Part shown: positions 1 through 9,100 of the stretch, in pieces
Numbering within the stretch: the stretch's first letter is position 1
Layout of the letters: the number at the start of each line of letters is the position of its first letter
Source of the DNA: JANWYT01 sp046719465
GTDB taxonomy: Bacteria; Chloroflexota; Anaerolineae; Aggregatilineales; Phototrophicaceae
NCBI GenBank assembly: GCA_046719465.1
Contig: JBDNCV010000009.1
Location: 1-43,853, forward strand
Direction: 5' to 3'
DNA length: 43,853 bases
Program-made: the position numbers and the translations under genes
Notes under the pieces: generated by a model
Databases searched by the model: none
What the model was told of the DNA's origin: nothing
Seen by the model: only the letters and a program-made list of their open reading frames with translations

Positions 1-1722
1 GATGCGCCCGATGTTGTTCGGGTCGCCGCTTTGCCATGTTGTGTTGCTGGCCGCGGCGATGCGCTGCAACACGCGGATCAACTCATCAGGCAAGCGCCCA
101 TACCCTACTGGGATCACGATGACCGGGTTCAGGTCGTTGCGCGTGGCGCGGATAACTGACTCCACATCGGACAGGCGATAGCGCGTTGACGTGGTGTCTT
201 CCCCGTCGCTCAGCAGCACCACCGCGCGGATGCGGTCGGTGTCGGTGCTGTTATTCAGCAGGGTCACCATCTCAACCAACGCATCGTAGAGCGATGTGCC
301 ACCTTCAGGCCGAAGCTGCTGGATGCGCTCGCGCATGCGCGCGATGTTCGTCTCAAAGTTGTCCAAGGGCACTTCAACCCGCAGCGCATCGCTAAACACA
401 GCCAAGCCGATGCGATTGTTGGACTCCATGCGATCAAGAAATGCCAACGCCGCCGTCTTGGCCTGCTCCAGCTTGTTGTCTTGCGCCATGCTGCCAGACA
501 CGTCAATCAGCAAAATGATGTCCGCTTGCTTTTTGACAAACTCCCACGTGTTTTGAACAGCGGCGATGACGTCCGGTGGTGGCGGATCAAGCAGCACGCT
601 CGGGCCTTCTTTTGTCACGCCGTACTGCGCCTCAAACGGGAAGCCCAACGGCACACCCGCGATGACCGGGCGAAACCCGAACCCCATGATGTACTCCTGT
701 TGGGCAGGCAGCCGCACATAGTCGATGAAGATGCGCGCCGCCGCCCGCTGCTCATCCGTCACCCAGTTGGCGTTGACGATGGCCATCGGATGATCGTGGA
801 AGAATGTCCCCTCTTTGGGGTAGAGGGCCACTAAGCGCTCTGGTGGTTGATACGCCGTCAGACCGCGGTTGATGGCGATCAGGTCGTTCTCCTCCAGCGC
901 CACAAAGTCCAGATAATCCGGCCCCTGCGCGATGTAGTTCTTGAACTCGGTCGTGCGCGTGGAGTAATGCCGGATCAACTGCTCAATCGCTCGCACGCCT
1001 GCCCGCACCTCCTCATTGTTGACGGTGGAGAGGCTCAGCGTGCGCTCGTTGATGCCGACGGAGCGCGCCGCCGCGTAAAATTCTGCAATCAACGTAGACA
1101 GGCCAGTGCTGCTCACGAAGGGGTCGGTGTGGCCGTAGAACACGGTGCGCCGTGCGTTCGGCAAGCCAAAGTCCTGCCAACCATTGGCTGAGTTCATGAC
1201 CATCAGCAGCTCTTCCCAGCCGATGTTGTCGTAGCCCACCGTCTGCTGGATGGCGCGCAGGCGGCTCTCCCAGATGGCCATCACCACCGGCGCGTTGGCC
1301 GTCGCGGGCGAGTCGGCAAGGTCGAACAACTCCCGCCGCGCCTGATAGTTGGCCAGCGCCAACCAGTGGCGCACACTCGGCTGGAAGATCGTAGGCCGCG
1401 CAACGTTCTCGCTGTTGGGGGTCAGCACGGCGTTGACGATGCCCTGCATGACCGTCCCCGACGAGCCATCCCGCCCCGTGATGAAGATCGGGCGCTCGCC
1501 AGCGGCCAAGCGCTGCCCCGTCACGGGGTTGATCCCCTGCCGGTACGATTCGTTGAACTGGTTCATGATCGTTGGCAGGTAATCAGCGCTCTCCGGCGCA
1601 TAAATGATGGTGATCTCAATCGCATTGGCGGGCGCTGCCGAACTGCTGCCCCCCCCATCGCCGGTACAGCCCGCGAGCACTGCCAGCGCTACAAGCACAC
1701 TCAACACCCAGCGACCTCGCAT
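1..1722 (-). CDS. Solute-binding plus VWA domain lipoprotein (3' end cut by window edge)
   Basis: The minus-strand frame is open from an ATG at 1722 to the left edge, giving 574 codons with no stop. An AAGGAAA ribosome site sits just upstream. Residues 1-19 are a lipoprotein signal with lipobox LAGC, so the mature protein should be membrane-anchored outside the cell. Residues of roughly 35-380 look like a periplasmic-type solute-binding domain (including a GRDGSSGT segment near 83). Residues of roughly 400-570 are a von Willebrand A domain with an intact metal site: DVSGS at 407-411, the Thr of GGTS near 476 and the Asp of LSDGED near 506. This combination is known as substrate-binding and VWA domain proteins; the ligand is unknown. 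It is probably the last gene of a three-gene set with the solute-binding protein and protease upstream. No permease or ATPase gene is adjacent, so a sensing or adhesion role is as likely as transport. Confidence 0.88.
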   Translation of the reverse strand, partial: MRGRWVLSVLVALAVLAGCTGDGGGSSSAAPANAIEITIIYAPESADYLPTIMNQFNESYRQGINPVTGQRLAAGERPIFITGRDGSSGTVMQGIVNAVLTPNSENVARPTIFQPSVRHWLALANYQARRELFDLADSPATANAPVVMAIWESRLRAIQQTVGYDNIGWEELLMVMNSANGWQDFGLPNARRTVFYGHTDPFVSSTGLSTLIAEFYAAARSVGINERTLSLSTVNNEEVRAGVRAIEQLIRHYSTRTTEFKNYIAQGPDYLDFVALEENDLIAINRGLTAYQPPERLVALYPKEGTFFHDHPMAIVNANWVTDEQRAAARIFIDYVRLPAQQEYIMGFGFRPVIAGVPLGFPFEAQYGVTKEGPSVLLDPPPPDVIAAVQNTWEFVKKQADIILLIDVSGSMAQDNKLEQAKTAALAFLDRMESNNRIGLAVFSDALRVEVPLDNFETNIARMRERIQQLRPEGGTSLYDALVEMVTLLNNSTDTDRIRAVVLLSDGEDTTSTRYRLSDVESVIRATRNDLNPVIVIPVGYGRLPDELIRVLQRIAAASNTTWQSGDPNNIGRI

Positions 1723-1803
1723 AATCTCTTTCCTTCGCTGCTCAATAGCTGATTTGATCCTACACGCAATTGGCCGCACGCCCGCACCCCAGCATTTAGG
1801 GGT

Positions 1804-2901
1804 TCAATCCATCAGGCGGAACAACTGCTCATACACGCTGCGGTCGCCTTGAACTGCCTCACCCAGCTGCCAGTCCAAAACAAGGCCGTAAGGTCGTGCC
1901 TGCGCAAAGCGGGCATCGCTGGCGCTGGGCGCACGGTTAGGCGGCCTCAAGCCCGCTTGCAGCGTGATCGCCTGCCCCGCTTCGCTCAGCGCAAAATCGG
2001 CCAGCGCGCGCACCGCCTGCCGCGCGGCGTCGGTCGTCCCTGCGTCCTGCCACATGCTGAGCGGGAAGTCAAGCGGTGCTTGCATGGCCGGATACGCCAA
2101 CACCAAGCGATCTTGCGGCGGGAAATTGCCCATCTGCGCCAGCCATTCAAACTCGGGCGCGATGCTAAAACCGGCGACGACCGGCCCACGTGCAGCCATC
2201 GCGCTGGGCGGCGGCTCACCGAGCCGCTCCGAGCTGCGCATGGCCTGCCGCAGCGGGCTAAACCACGCGCGGAACGCAGCGTCGGCAAAGGCGCTGCCTG
2301 TGAGGGACGGGCTGCCTGTGTACGAGGCCAGCATCGACGCCATGATGTTGACCCCCGCAGCGCTGCTGCGCGGCCACGCGATGCCAATGTTGACAAAGCC
2401 CCATTCGCTCGGCGCGCCCAACGCCTCCCACCGCTCTTGGGCAGCCACCAACTGCGCCGCCGCCCAATCGAACGGGTCAGTTCCCCCTCTAGTCAGCAGC
2501 CGGACGCGGCTCTCAAAGCCACCCCACATGAGCGGGGAGATCGCCAGTGACGGCTCCACCTGCACGAACGCCATGCTCGACGGGGCGTTGGCTGCCACCC
2601 AACTGGTCGTCGCCAGCCACGCATCCGGTCGATTGTCTGTCGTCCAGTTGGCGCGCCCCTGCCATACGTTGATGTCGGATACTGTCGCGTCCACGTTCCA
2701 CTGCACACGCGCACCGCTGCTTGTTGTCACCCCGCGCGCGTTGAACTCACTCACCAAGGCCGACGCCCACCCCTGAATCGACGGGTCAACTGCCAGCCTG
2801 TAAGTCACGGGTGGCTGGCTTTGCAGGAAGGCGTTGAACCCTACAATCCCGCCCACGATCAAACAAAACAACAGCAGCACCAGCGTTGATCGGCGTATCA
2901 C
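1804..2901 (-). CDS. Membrane-anchored extracellular solute-binding-like protein
   Basis: This 365-residue protein has a single hydrophobic N-terminal segment (about residues 6-26) with no lipobox cysteine, so it is probably membrane-anchored or secreted. The rest resembles a solute-binding fold: an early segment with SEFNARG, and a late segment with AGQAITLQAG typical of the end of such proteins. The start is GTG at 2901, one base past the TAG stop of the upstream protease gene (2905-2903), which suggests translational coupling. The downstream lipoprotein with solute-binding and VWA domains follows after 81 bases. Both probably belong to one transcription unit. I infer the class from overall pattern only; the ligand is unknown and no ABC permease or ATPase is nearby. 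Confidence 0.72.
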   Translation of the reverse strand: MIRRSTLVLLLFCLIVGGIVGFNAFLQSQPPVTYRLAVDPSIQGWASALVSEFNARGVTTSSGARVQWNVDATVSDINVWQGRANWTTDNRPDAWLATTSWVAANAPSSMAFVQVEPSLAISPLMWGGFESRVRLLTRGGTDPFDWAAAQLVAAQERWEALGAPSEWGFVNIGIAWPRSSAAGVNIMASMLASYTGSPSLTGSAFADAAFRAWFSPLRQAMRSSERLGEPPPSAMAARGPVVAGFSIAPEFEWLAQMGNFPPQDRLVLAYPAMQAPLDFPLSMWQDAGTTDAARQAVRALADFALSEAGQAITLQAGLRPPNRAPSASDARFAQARPYGLVLDWQLGEAVQGDRSVYEQLFRLMD

Positions 2902-2902
2902 C

Positions 2903-4120
2903 CTACCCCCTCACAGTGCGCCAGACAACCGACAAGCTGACGCTCATCAGCAGCCCGCTCAAGAGGCCATCACTCATCCCATTATACGCCAATGGCATTG
3001 GAACGATGCACAACCCGAACAAAACAAGCGTGGCCAGCGCCCAACGCCGCCGCAGCGGGTCAAGCGGGGTGACATCGTCGAGCGGGACGGCATACGTCCG
3101 CCCGAGGAAAGCCACCAGCAGCCCCAACAGCACCCACGCGCTGCTGAAGAACAGCGCCCCCACAAGGATGAGCGCCATCACCGGGCCGTACATCGCCCGC
3201 GCGCGCCCCCCCAACAGCGCGTAAAGCGTGTGCCCACCGTCGAGCTGCCCAATCGGCAGCAAGTTCAGCGCTGTGACGAACAGCCCCGTCCAGCCCGCCC
3301 ATGCTAGCTGGTTCACCATCACGTCGACTTGGCCATCCGGCAGCGGGCGACCAAACACGGCCACCTTTGCCAGCCAGTACAAGATCGAGTTCCCCTCCAC
3401 CATCCCGCCGCTGATCGCCACCACCTGTGAGGTCGCCAGCCCGACGATCAAGATCGGCAGCGCGAACAGCACCCCCATCCATGGGCCGGTCGCGCCCACA
3501 TCGAGCAGCACACGGCGGTTGGGCATCGGCTCTTTCAAGAGGATGCCCGCCCCAAACGTCCCCAGCGGGCTGAGGCCGAACGCAGGCAGGAAAAACGGCA
3601 GCGACGACGCCACACGATACCGCCGCATCTGCACCCAGTGCCCCGCCTCATGTGCGCCTAGGATGAGCAAGATGCTCAACGCATACGGAGCGCCGCGCCA
3701 CAGGTTGGCGGGCAGCGCTGCGGCCACAGCTTGCGCCGCCTCTGCGCTGCTCAGGCTAAGCTCGCCGATGGCAATCAATGTGCCTGTATAGAGCACGCTC
3801 AGCAGAGTCAGCAGGAATAACCCCAGCGGCAGCAGCACGCTGAACTCACGGGCGGGATAGACGCGGCCTTGCAGGATGTGCAGAGCATGGCCGGTGGGTG
3901 TCTCGCGCAGGAGCGGGAACAGGTCATGCGGACGCAGCGCTTCGTCAAGTTGACGGTAGACCTCTGGGGACAGCGTCCGCAGGGTTCCGCTGAACGTTGC
4001 CAGATGCTTCGCGCCGGTGCGTTCCAGCAGGGCTTGATCTTCAGCCTCCAGCGCGATTTTCTCCCGCCGCTCAACTTCCATAACAGCAGCAGCGATCTCG
4101 TTCAGAGCGAATGGGTTCAC
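2903..4120 (-). CDS. Site-2 protease family (M50) membrane metalloprotease
   Basis: A 405-residue multi-pass membrane protein of the M50/S2P family, which cleaves substrates inside the membrane. The zinc motif HEAGH lies at residues 157-161, and the second conserved motif, NLLPIGQLDGGH, near 286-297 supplies the Asp ligand. A soluble N-terminal region of about 90 residues precedes the first membrane segment, as in the EGY-type branch found in cyanobacteria and chloroplasts. Start is GTG at 4120, preceded by a weak ribosome site. It is the first gene of the minus-strand set and reads divergently from the adenylyltransferase gene at 4200. The solute-binding proteins downstream might be partners or substrates, but that is only a guess from position. 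Confidence 0.88.
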   Translation of the reverse strand: MNPFALNEIAAAVMEVERREKIALEAEDQALLERTGAKHLATFSGTLRTLSPEVYRQLDEALRPHDLFPLLRETPTGHALHILQGRVYPAREFSVLLPLGLFLLTLLSVLYTGTLIAIGELSLSSAEAAQAVAAALPANLWRGAPYALSILLILGAHEAGHWVQMRRYRVASSLPFFLPAFGLSPLGTFGAGILLKEPMPNRRVLLDVGATGPWMGVLFALPILIVGLATSQVVAISGGMVEGNSILYWLAKVAVFGRPLPDGQVDVMVNQLAWAGWTGLFVTALNLLPIGQLDGGHTLYALLGGRARAMYGPVMALILVGALFFSSAWVLLGLLVAFLGRTYAVPLDDVTPLDPLRRRWALATLVLFGLCIVPMPLAYNGMSDGLLSGLLMSVSLSVVWRTVRG

Positions 4121-4161
4121 GGTGATTCCGTTCTAGTGTGGGCAGGTGCGGCAGGTCAGGC

Positions 4162-4190
4162 TTGTAAAGTCTCACCCCTGTGATTATTGT
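4162..4190 (+). promoter_or_regulatory. Predicted sigma-70-type promoter
   Basis: TTGTAA (4162-4167) and TATTGT (4185-4190) are separated by 17 bases. Each hexamer matches four of six consensus positions. Transcription would begin near 4197, only a few bases before the ATG at 4200, so the mRNA could be nearly leaderless unless translation starts at the second ATG (4212). Confidence 0.4.
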
Positions 4191-4199
4191 AGCGCCATT

Positions 4200-4676
4200 A
4201 TGGGCAACGTGATGAAACTTGAGCAAGCAATTGCATATCGTGAGCAGCTCCGCGCCGCGGGCAAGCGCCTCGTCTTGACCAACGGCCACTTTGATCTGCT
4301 GCACGTCGGCCATCTTGACTATTTAGAAAAAGCTCGCGCGCTGGGGGATGCATTGATCGTCGGCCTTAACCAAGACAGCACCACCCAGCAGCACAAGGGG
4401 CAGGGGCGGCCCATCGTGCCCGATCATGAGCGCGCGCGTTTGCTAGCTGCGCTTCGGCCAGTGGATGCGGTCGTCCTCTTTGCAGAAGCCACTGCCGATA
4501 GCTTGATCGAACGCCTGCGCCCTGATGTCTATGCCAAAGGCGGGGATTACGCCCACAAGCTGCTGCCCGAGCGCGCCACAGCTGAGCGGGTCGGCGCACA
4601 GGTCGCGCTCATTGAGTTTCTTGAGGGCCACAGCACCAGCGCCCTCATCGCCCGCATTCGCGCCCTTCCCAACTAG
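4200..4676 (+). CDS. rfaE2: D-glycero-beta-D-manno-heptose 1-phosphate adenylyltransferase
   Basis: A stand-alone nucleotidyltransferase of about 158 residues matching the C-terminal half of HldE (RfaE). In that family the enzyme transfers AMP from ATP to heptose 1-phosphate to give ADP-heptose. The cytidylyltransferase-type HxGH motif appears as HVGH within TNGHFDLLHVGHLDYL. Later family landmarks are also present: GRPIVP, RPDVYAKGGDY and the EGHSTSALI end. The usual NGCFD Cys is His here. The frame is open upstream to 4146, but that stretch looks non-coding and overlaps a predicted promoter, so I start at ATG 4200; ATG 4212 is an alternative. Its partner kinase lies at 24422-25390, so the two HldE activities are split in this genome. 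Confidence 0.87.
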   Translation: MGNVMKLEQAIAYREQLRAAGKRLVLTNGHFDLLHVGHLDYLEKARALGDALIVGLNQDSTTQQHKGQGRPIVPDHERARLLAALRPVDAVVLFAEATADSLIERLRPDVYAKGGDYAHKLLPERATAERVGAQVALIEFLEGHSTSALIARIRALPN

Positions 4677-4696
4677 CCCCACGCTCGGATACCCAC

Positions 4697-6397
4697 GTGA
4701 GCCTCCCTGTGACATCTGACCTTGCCGCCAACGCGGAACAAGCTCAGCAAGAGGAAACCAACGCCAGCGTCGTCGGCGCCAGCAGCATCCTCGCGCTGGG
4801 CAACATCGGCAGCCGCGTCTTGGGCCTCGCGCGTGAGATGGTGCTGACGTTCCTGTTCGGGGCAAGCGCGGTGGTAGATGCGTTCCAAGTGGCGACCGTC
4901 GTCATCCGCGCGATCTATGACCTGCTCATCGGCGGGCATGTCAACGGGGCGCTCGTGCCCGTCCTCTCGGATGTGTTCACTGTGCAGGGCAAACATGAGC
5001 TGTGGCGGGTCGTCTCGATCTTGATGAGCCTCGTCTTTACCCTGCTCAGCGGGTTGGTCGTGCTGGTCAGCCTGTTCGCGCCTCAGATCGTCCTCGTCAC
5101 GGCAGGCGGCGCCAGCGAGCAGACGATCACCCTTGCGGTTGACCTGCTGCGCCTGACTGCGCCCGCCTTGATCTTCATGGCGCTGTTTGCAGTGTTCAGC
5201 GCGGCGCTCTACGCCAGCAAGCAGTTCTTCATGCCCGCCTTCGCAGGGGTGATCTTCAACGGGAGCATCGTAATCTGCGCGCTGCTGCTGACGCCGCCCT
5301 ACGTCCTCAGCGCCGAGTGGTTCAGCGCCCCTGCCAGCGCGAACATCTTCAAGCCGTTCTTCCTCGTCCGCCCCAACGATGCTATCGTCGCGGTTGCAGT
5401 GGGCTGGATTTGCGGCGCTGTGCTGCAAATGCTGGCGCAGGTGTGGGGCCTGCGCGAGGCACGCCTGCGCTTCACCCTGAACTGGCGACACCCCGCCCTG
5501 CGTCATATCGCGCTGCTCTACGCGCCGGTCATGCTCTCGCTCATCCTCGACACGCTCATCGCGCGGCCCTACAGCTACAACCTCGCCAGCCAAACCGGCG
5601 AAGGCAGCATCGCCTATATGAACTGGGCCACCACGCTGATCCAGTTCCCACAGGGGCTGGTCGCCACAGCCATCAGCGTCGCCATCCTGCCAACGCTGGC
5701 CGGGCAAGCCGCCGTCCTGCCAGTGGTCAGCCGCGCGTTTAAGGACACGCTCGGCCTCGGCTTACGCCTGACGATTACGCTTATCCTGCCTGCGGCTGCC
5801 GCCCTCATGGTGCTGGCCGTGCCGATCATCCAGCTGCTGTTTGAGAACGGCGCGTTCACCGCCAATGACACGGCCATCACCGCGCAGGTGCTGCGGCTCT
5901 ACTTGATCGGGCTGCCCTTCGCCGCGGTTGACCTGCTGCTGGTGTATGCCTTCTACGCGCGCAAGGACACGCTCACCCCCACGCTCATCGGCGTGTTTAG
6001 CCTGCTCGTCTACATGCTGACGGCGTACCTGCTGCTGCCGTCGCTGGGGCTTTACAGCCTGATGATTGCCGACAGCGTCAAGCACATCACGCACGCCAGC
6101 ATCAGCGCACTGATCCTCCAACGTCGGTTAGAGGGCTTGCATCAGCTCGGCCTGCTGCGCACCTTCATCAAGACTGCCATCGCTGCCTTGTTGATGGCGC
6201 TGGCAGCGCGCGCAGCGTTGATCTGGCTTTATCAACACGTCGGCGCGGGGACGCTGCTGCAAGAACTTGTGATCGTCCTCACGGCGGGCGGCGTGTGCGT
6301 CACCGTGTTCAGCGCCAGCGCTTACCTGCTGCGCATCGAAGAATTCCACCGCATTGTAAACCTACTGCTGCGCCGCAAATCACAAAACCCCTCATGA
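4697..6397 (+). CDS. murJ: Lipid II flippase MurJ (MviN family)
   Basis: A 566-residue integral membrane protein with about 14 hydrophobic segments. The family signature near the N-terminus is clear: an early segment containing SRVLGLAREM and LFGAS, followed by ARG/ASP-poor helices and VNGALVPVL. MurJ flips the undecaprenyl-linked peptidoglycan precursor across the cytoplasmic membrane. Length is normal for the family. Start is GTG at 4697, 20 bases after the adenylyltransferase stop; the ribosome site is weak, so the two genes may be co-transcribed. Residues 1-25 are a non-conserved, Glu/Gln-rich tail facing the cytoplasm. Confidence in family is high; substrate is assigned from the family. 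Confidence 0.92.
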   Translation: MSLPVTSDLAANAEQAQQEETNASVVGASSILALGNIGSRVLGLAREMVLTFLFGASAVVDAFQVATVVIRAIYDLLIGGHVNGALVPVLSDVFTVQGKHELWRVVSILMSLVFTLLSGLVVLVSLFAPQIVLVTAGGASEQTITLAVDLLRLTAPALIFMALFAVFSAALYASKQFFMPAFAGVIFNGSIVICALLLTPPYVLSAEWFSAPASANIFKPFFLVRPNDAIVAVAVGWICGAVLQMLAQVWGLREARLRFTLNWRHPALRHIALLYAPVMLSLILDTLIARPYSYNLASQTGEGSIAYMNWATTLIQFPQGLVATAISVAILPTLAGQAAVLPVVSRAFKDTLGLGLRLTITLILPAAAALMVLAVPIIQLLFENGAFTANDTAITAQVLRLYLIGLPFAAVDLLLVYAFYARKDTLTPTLIGVFSLLVYMLTAYLLLPSLGLYSLMIADSVKHITHASISALILQRRLEGLHQLGLLRTFIKTAIAALLMALAARAALIWLYQHVGAGTLLQELVIVLTAGGVCVTVFSASAYLLRIEEFHRIVNLLLRRKSQNPS

Positions 6398-6520
6398 CAT
6401 TCTCATAAATCTGCAAAATTTGTCCACTTGCGGCCATTTTTACTCATGCTCCTTTTATCTTACGCCAAGACAAGTTTTGTAGATTTCGTATGAAGAGTTC
6501 AGTCTAGCGCTTGCACTGGA

Positions 6521-7162
6521 ATGCTGATCATCAAACTCGCTTTGAGCGTCCTCGTTTTGACTGTATTGGTGGCAGGTTGTTTGCCTGCGACAGCGCTAGT
6601 GCTGCCTGCCAACAACGTGCCCGTGTCTGTCAATTTTAGGGGGGTTCAGATCAGCTCACTGCCGCCGACCGGCTGGCGCGCATTCGTGGACGGCACTCAT
6701 TTGATCTTGACTAATCAACCCAACGACCGAGCAACCCCGACCGTTGTGCTCAACATCTGGATGCCGGCGGAGGAGTTGATTCGCGACATCCCAAAAGAGA
6801 CCGGCACCAGCACGGCCGAAGTCCTGCGCGAGATCACCAACACGCCCCGCTTGATCGGCAACGCCATCGCCTCCACGCCGGAACCCTTCCGCTGGATGCA
6901 GTATGATGGCGCCTACTACGTCCTCAACACTGGCACCGACTCGGTGACGCTGGTGATCGCCCTCACCCCTGCAGATGCCTCCCAGATGATCGTCATCAAC
7001 ATCACCACCGACCGAACATCCCTGAACAACCTTCAGCGCGTGGCAGGCGCGGCGCTTGAGAGCGTGCTGATCAACCAGCAGCCCTTGAGTGCCGAGCTGT
7101 TCTCTATGCTGCCGCAGCCGCTGGAGATCCCTACCCCGCAAGGCGTGAACGAGCCATCTTGA
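6521..7162 (+). CDS. Putative lipoprotein of unknown function
   Basis: A 213-residue protein beginning with a hydrophobic signal that ends in a lipobox (LVAGC, cysteine near residue 20), so it is likely lipid-anchored on the outer face of the membrane. The mature part has alternating strand-like stretches and ends in a Pro-rich tail (PQPLEIPTPQ). I do not recognise a family. The pattern of a short segment, then a hydrophobic TLVIALTPAD strand and an LQRVAGAALESV helix recalls small lipoproteins that wrap one domain, but this is only a visual impression. It sits after a 123-base AT-rich gap downstream of murJ, and the VanW-family gene follows with its own promoter. Confidence 0.68.
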   Translation: MLIIKLALSVLVLTVLVAGCLPATALVLPANNVPVSVNFRGVQISSLPPTGWRAFVDGTHLILTNQPNDRATPTVVLNIWMPAEELIRDIPKETGTSTAEVLREITNTPRLIGNAIASTPEPFRWMQYDGAYYVLNTGTDSVTLVIALTPADASQMIVINITTDRTSLNNLQRVAGAALESVLINQQPLSAELFSMLPQPLEIPTPQGVNEPS

Positions 7163-7189
7163 TCAACCTCAACGCAGCGCTTGTTCATC

Positions 7190-7198
7190 TGCTACAAT
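7190..7198 (+). promoter_or_regulatory. Extended -10 promoter for the VanW-family gene
   Basis: TGCTACAAT is a full extended -10 element (TG, one base, TACAAT at 7193-7198). No good -35 lies at the usual distance, as expected for extended -10 promoters. Transcription would start near 7205, giving a leader of about 27 bases before the ATG at 7232. This argues against the in-frame ATG at 7181, which lies upstream of the promoter. Confidence 0.55.
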
Positions 7199-7231
7199 AC
7201 AGGGCAACGCTGTCAGTTCTCACAGGCAATC

Positions 7232-9097
7232 ATGACGACTGGATCACTCCCCCATAATCTGACCCCCTACGATGACGACGCGCTCTACAGCCCGTGGTGG
7301 ATTCGCATCCCTATCTTGTTCGTGCTGGGGCTGTTCCTCGCGCTTGTGCTGCTGATGGGGTTGTTGATGGGGTTTCAGATGGCCTACCGCGACTTGATCG
7401 TGCCCAACGTGTGGGTGCAGAACATCCCGCTGGGCGGCCTCACATTGGCGGAGGCGCAGCAGCAGCTTGAACAAGAGTTCCGCATGGCCGATCAAGCCAT
7501 CTTCACCTTCCGCGATGGCGATGCCTTTTGGCAGGTCAGCGCCCGCGAGTTGGGCGTTCAGTTCGATGCAGAGACTACCGCCCTGCAAGCCTATCGCATC
7601 GCGCATACCGGCGCCGTGTTCGACGACCTGCTCACGCAGCTTCGCACGCTGCTCACGGGGGCAACCCTCTCGCCGATGGTGGTCTACGATCAACAGCAGG
7701 CCCTTGAGCGTCTGCTGGCCATCCGCGCGGAGGTCGACCAAGCCCCCATCAGCGCGTCGCTCACCATGAACGGTGGGGAGTTGATCGCGGTGGAGGGTCA
7801 AAGCGGGCGGCAGCTCGACGTGACGCGCACGCTCCAACGGTTGGAGGAACGCCTGCTCACCCTAAGCGGCGGAGAAATCCCGCTGGTGATCCTCGAGACG
7901 CCGCCGCTCGTTGTGAGCGTTGCCGACGTCCGCCAGCAGATCGAAACAGCCTTGAGCGCGCCGGTGCAGCTCGTGGCGAATGACGCTGCCGGCGCGCCGC
8001 TCGGCCCATGGACGGCCTCCACCGAGCAGATCGCCCAACTGCTGCGCATAGAGACGATCACCAACAGCGACGGCACCCAGAGCTTTGCCGCGCGCATCGA
8101 CGCCAGCGCCTTCGCCGATTACCTGCAAACGCTCGCGCCCGGCTTGATCGCCCCCGCTCAGAACGCTCGCTACCGCTTCAACGCGCAGACTGGCCAACTC
8201 GAAGTCACGCAGCCCGCCATCAGTGGGCGCACGCTCAACGTTCAAGAGACGATCCGCCGCCTTGAGGATGCCGTCTTCAACCCCGATAACCGTGTCGTTC
8301 CGATGGTGTTCGACTTCACCTTGCCTCGCTACCACAATCAGGTCAGCGCCGCCGAGTTGGGCATCCGCGAGATGGTGGCCGAAGCAACGACGTACTTCGT
8401 TGGCAGCCCGCAAAGCCGCCGCACGAACATCGCGCTGGCCGCCAGCAAGTTCGACGGCATCATCATCGGCCCGGGCGAAGAGTTCTCGTTCAACTATTTC
8501 TTGGGTGAAATCAACGAGGAAGGCGGCTTCCTTGAGGGCAACGTCATCGTCGGGGATCGCACCGTGATCGGCATCGGCGGCGGCACATGCCAAGTCAGCA
8601 CGACGATCTTCCGCGCGGCGTTCTACGGCGGCTATGCCATCACCGAGCGCAACTCGCATGGCTACCGCGTCGGTTATTATGAGCAAGGCGGGATGCCGCC
8701 CGGGCTGGATGCGGCTATCTGGCAGCCCGAGCGTGACTTCCGCTTCCAGAACAACACGCCGTACCACATCTTGATCGAGACGAGCATCTATCCAGCCAAC
8801 AGCGCCCTACAATTCCGCTTTTACAGCACGCGCTTCTTCAACACCGAGGTCGACCCGGCTATCGTCAAGAACATCACCCCCGCGCGCCCCGTGCGCTATG
8901 AGGCCAACCCGCAAGTCCCACCCGGCCAGAGCATCCAAGTGGACTACAGCGCCGAAGGGGCTGATGTCACTGTGTATCGGCGCGTCTACGACCTCAGCGG
9001 CAATCTGCTCGTCGAGGATTACGTGTTCACACACTATCTGCCGTGGGGTGCGATCTTCCAAGTTGCCCCGGGCGACAGCAGGCTTGGCAGCAGTTAG
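7232..9097 (+). CDS. VanW family protein with peptidoglycan-binding-like domains
   Basis: The protein is 621 residues from the preferred ATG at 7232. A cytoplasmic tail is followed by one membrane helix (about residues 25-53). Two PG_binding_4 (YoaR-like) domains follow at roughly 70-230 and 240-370. The VanW domain lies at roughly 385-520, with the hallmark GIGGGTCQVST at about residue 447 and the ERNSHGYRVGYY segment. The C-terminal 100 residues resemble a G5-like or strand-rich tail. Such proteins face the outside and contact the cell wall; VanW's biochemical role is not established even where it neighbours vancomycin resistance genes, and no van genes are present here. The PPC-domain protein starts four bases after its stop codon, suggesting an operon. 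Confidence 0.88.
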   Translation: MTTGSLPHNLTPYDDDALYSPWWIRIPILFVLGLFLALVLLMGLLMGFQMAYRDLIVPNVWVQNIPLGGLTLAEAQQQLEQEFRMADQAIFTFRDGDAFWQVSARELGVQFDAETTALQAYRIAHTGAVFDDLLTQLRTLLTGATLSPMVVYDQQQALERLLAIRAEVDQAPISASLTMNGGELIAVEGQSGRQLDVTRTLQRLEERLLTLSGGEIPLVILETPPLVVSVADVRQQIETALSAPVQLVANDAAGAPLGPWTASTEQIAQLLRIETITNSDGTQSFAARIDASAFADYLQTLAPGLIAPAQNARYRFNAQTGQLEVTQPAISGRTLNVQETIRRLEDAVFNPDNRVVPMVFDFTLPRYHNQVSAAELGIREMVAEATTYFVGSPQSRRTNIALAASKFDGIIIGPGEEFSFNYFLGEINEEGGFLEGNVIVGDRTVIGIGGGTCQVSTTIFRAAFYGGYAITERNSHGYRVGYYEQGGMPPGLDAAIWQPERDFRFQNNTPYHILIETSIYPANSALQFRFYSTRFFNTEVDPAIVKNITPARPVRYEANPQVPPGQSIQVDYSAEGADVTVYRRVYDLSGNLLVEDYVFTHYLPWGAIFQVAPGDSRLGSS

Positions 9098-9100
9098 ATC

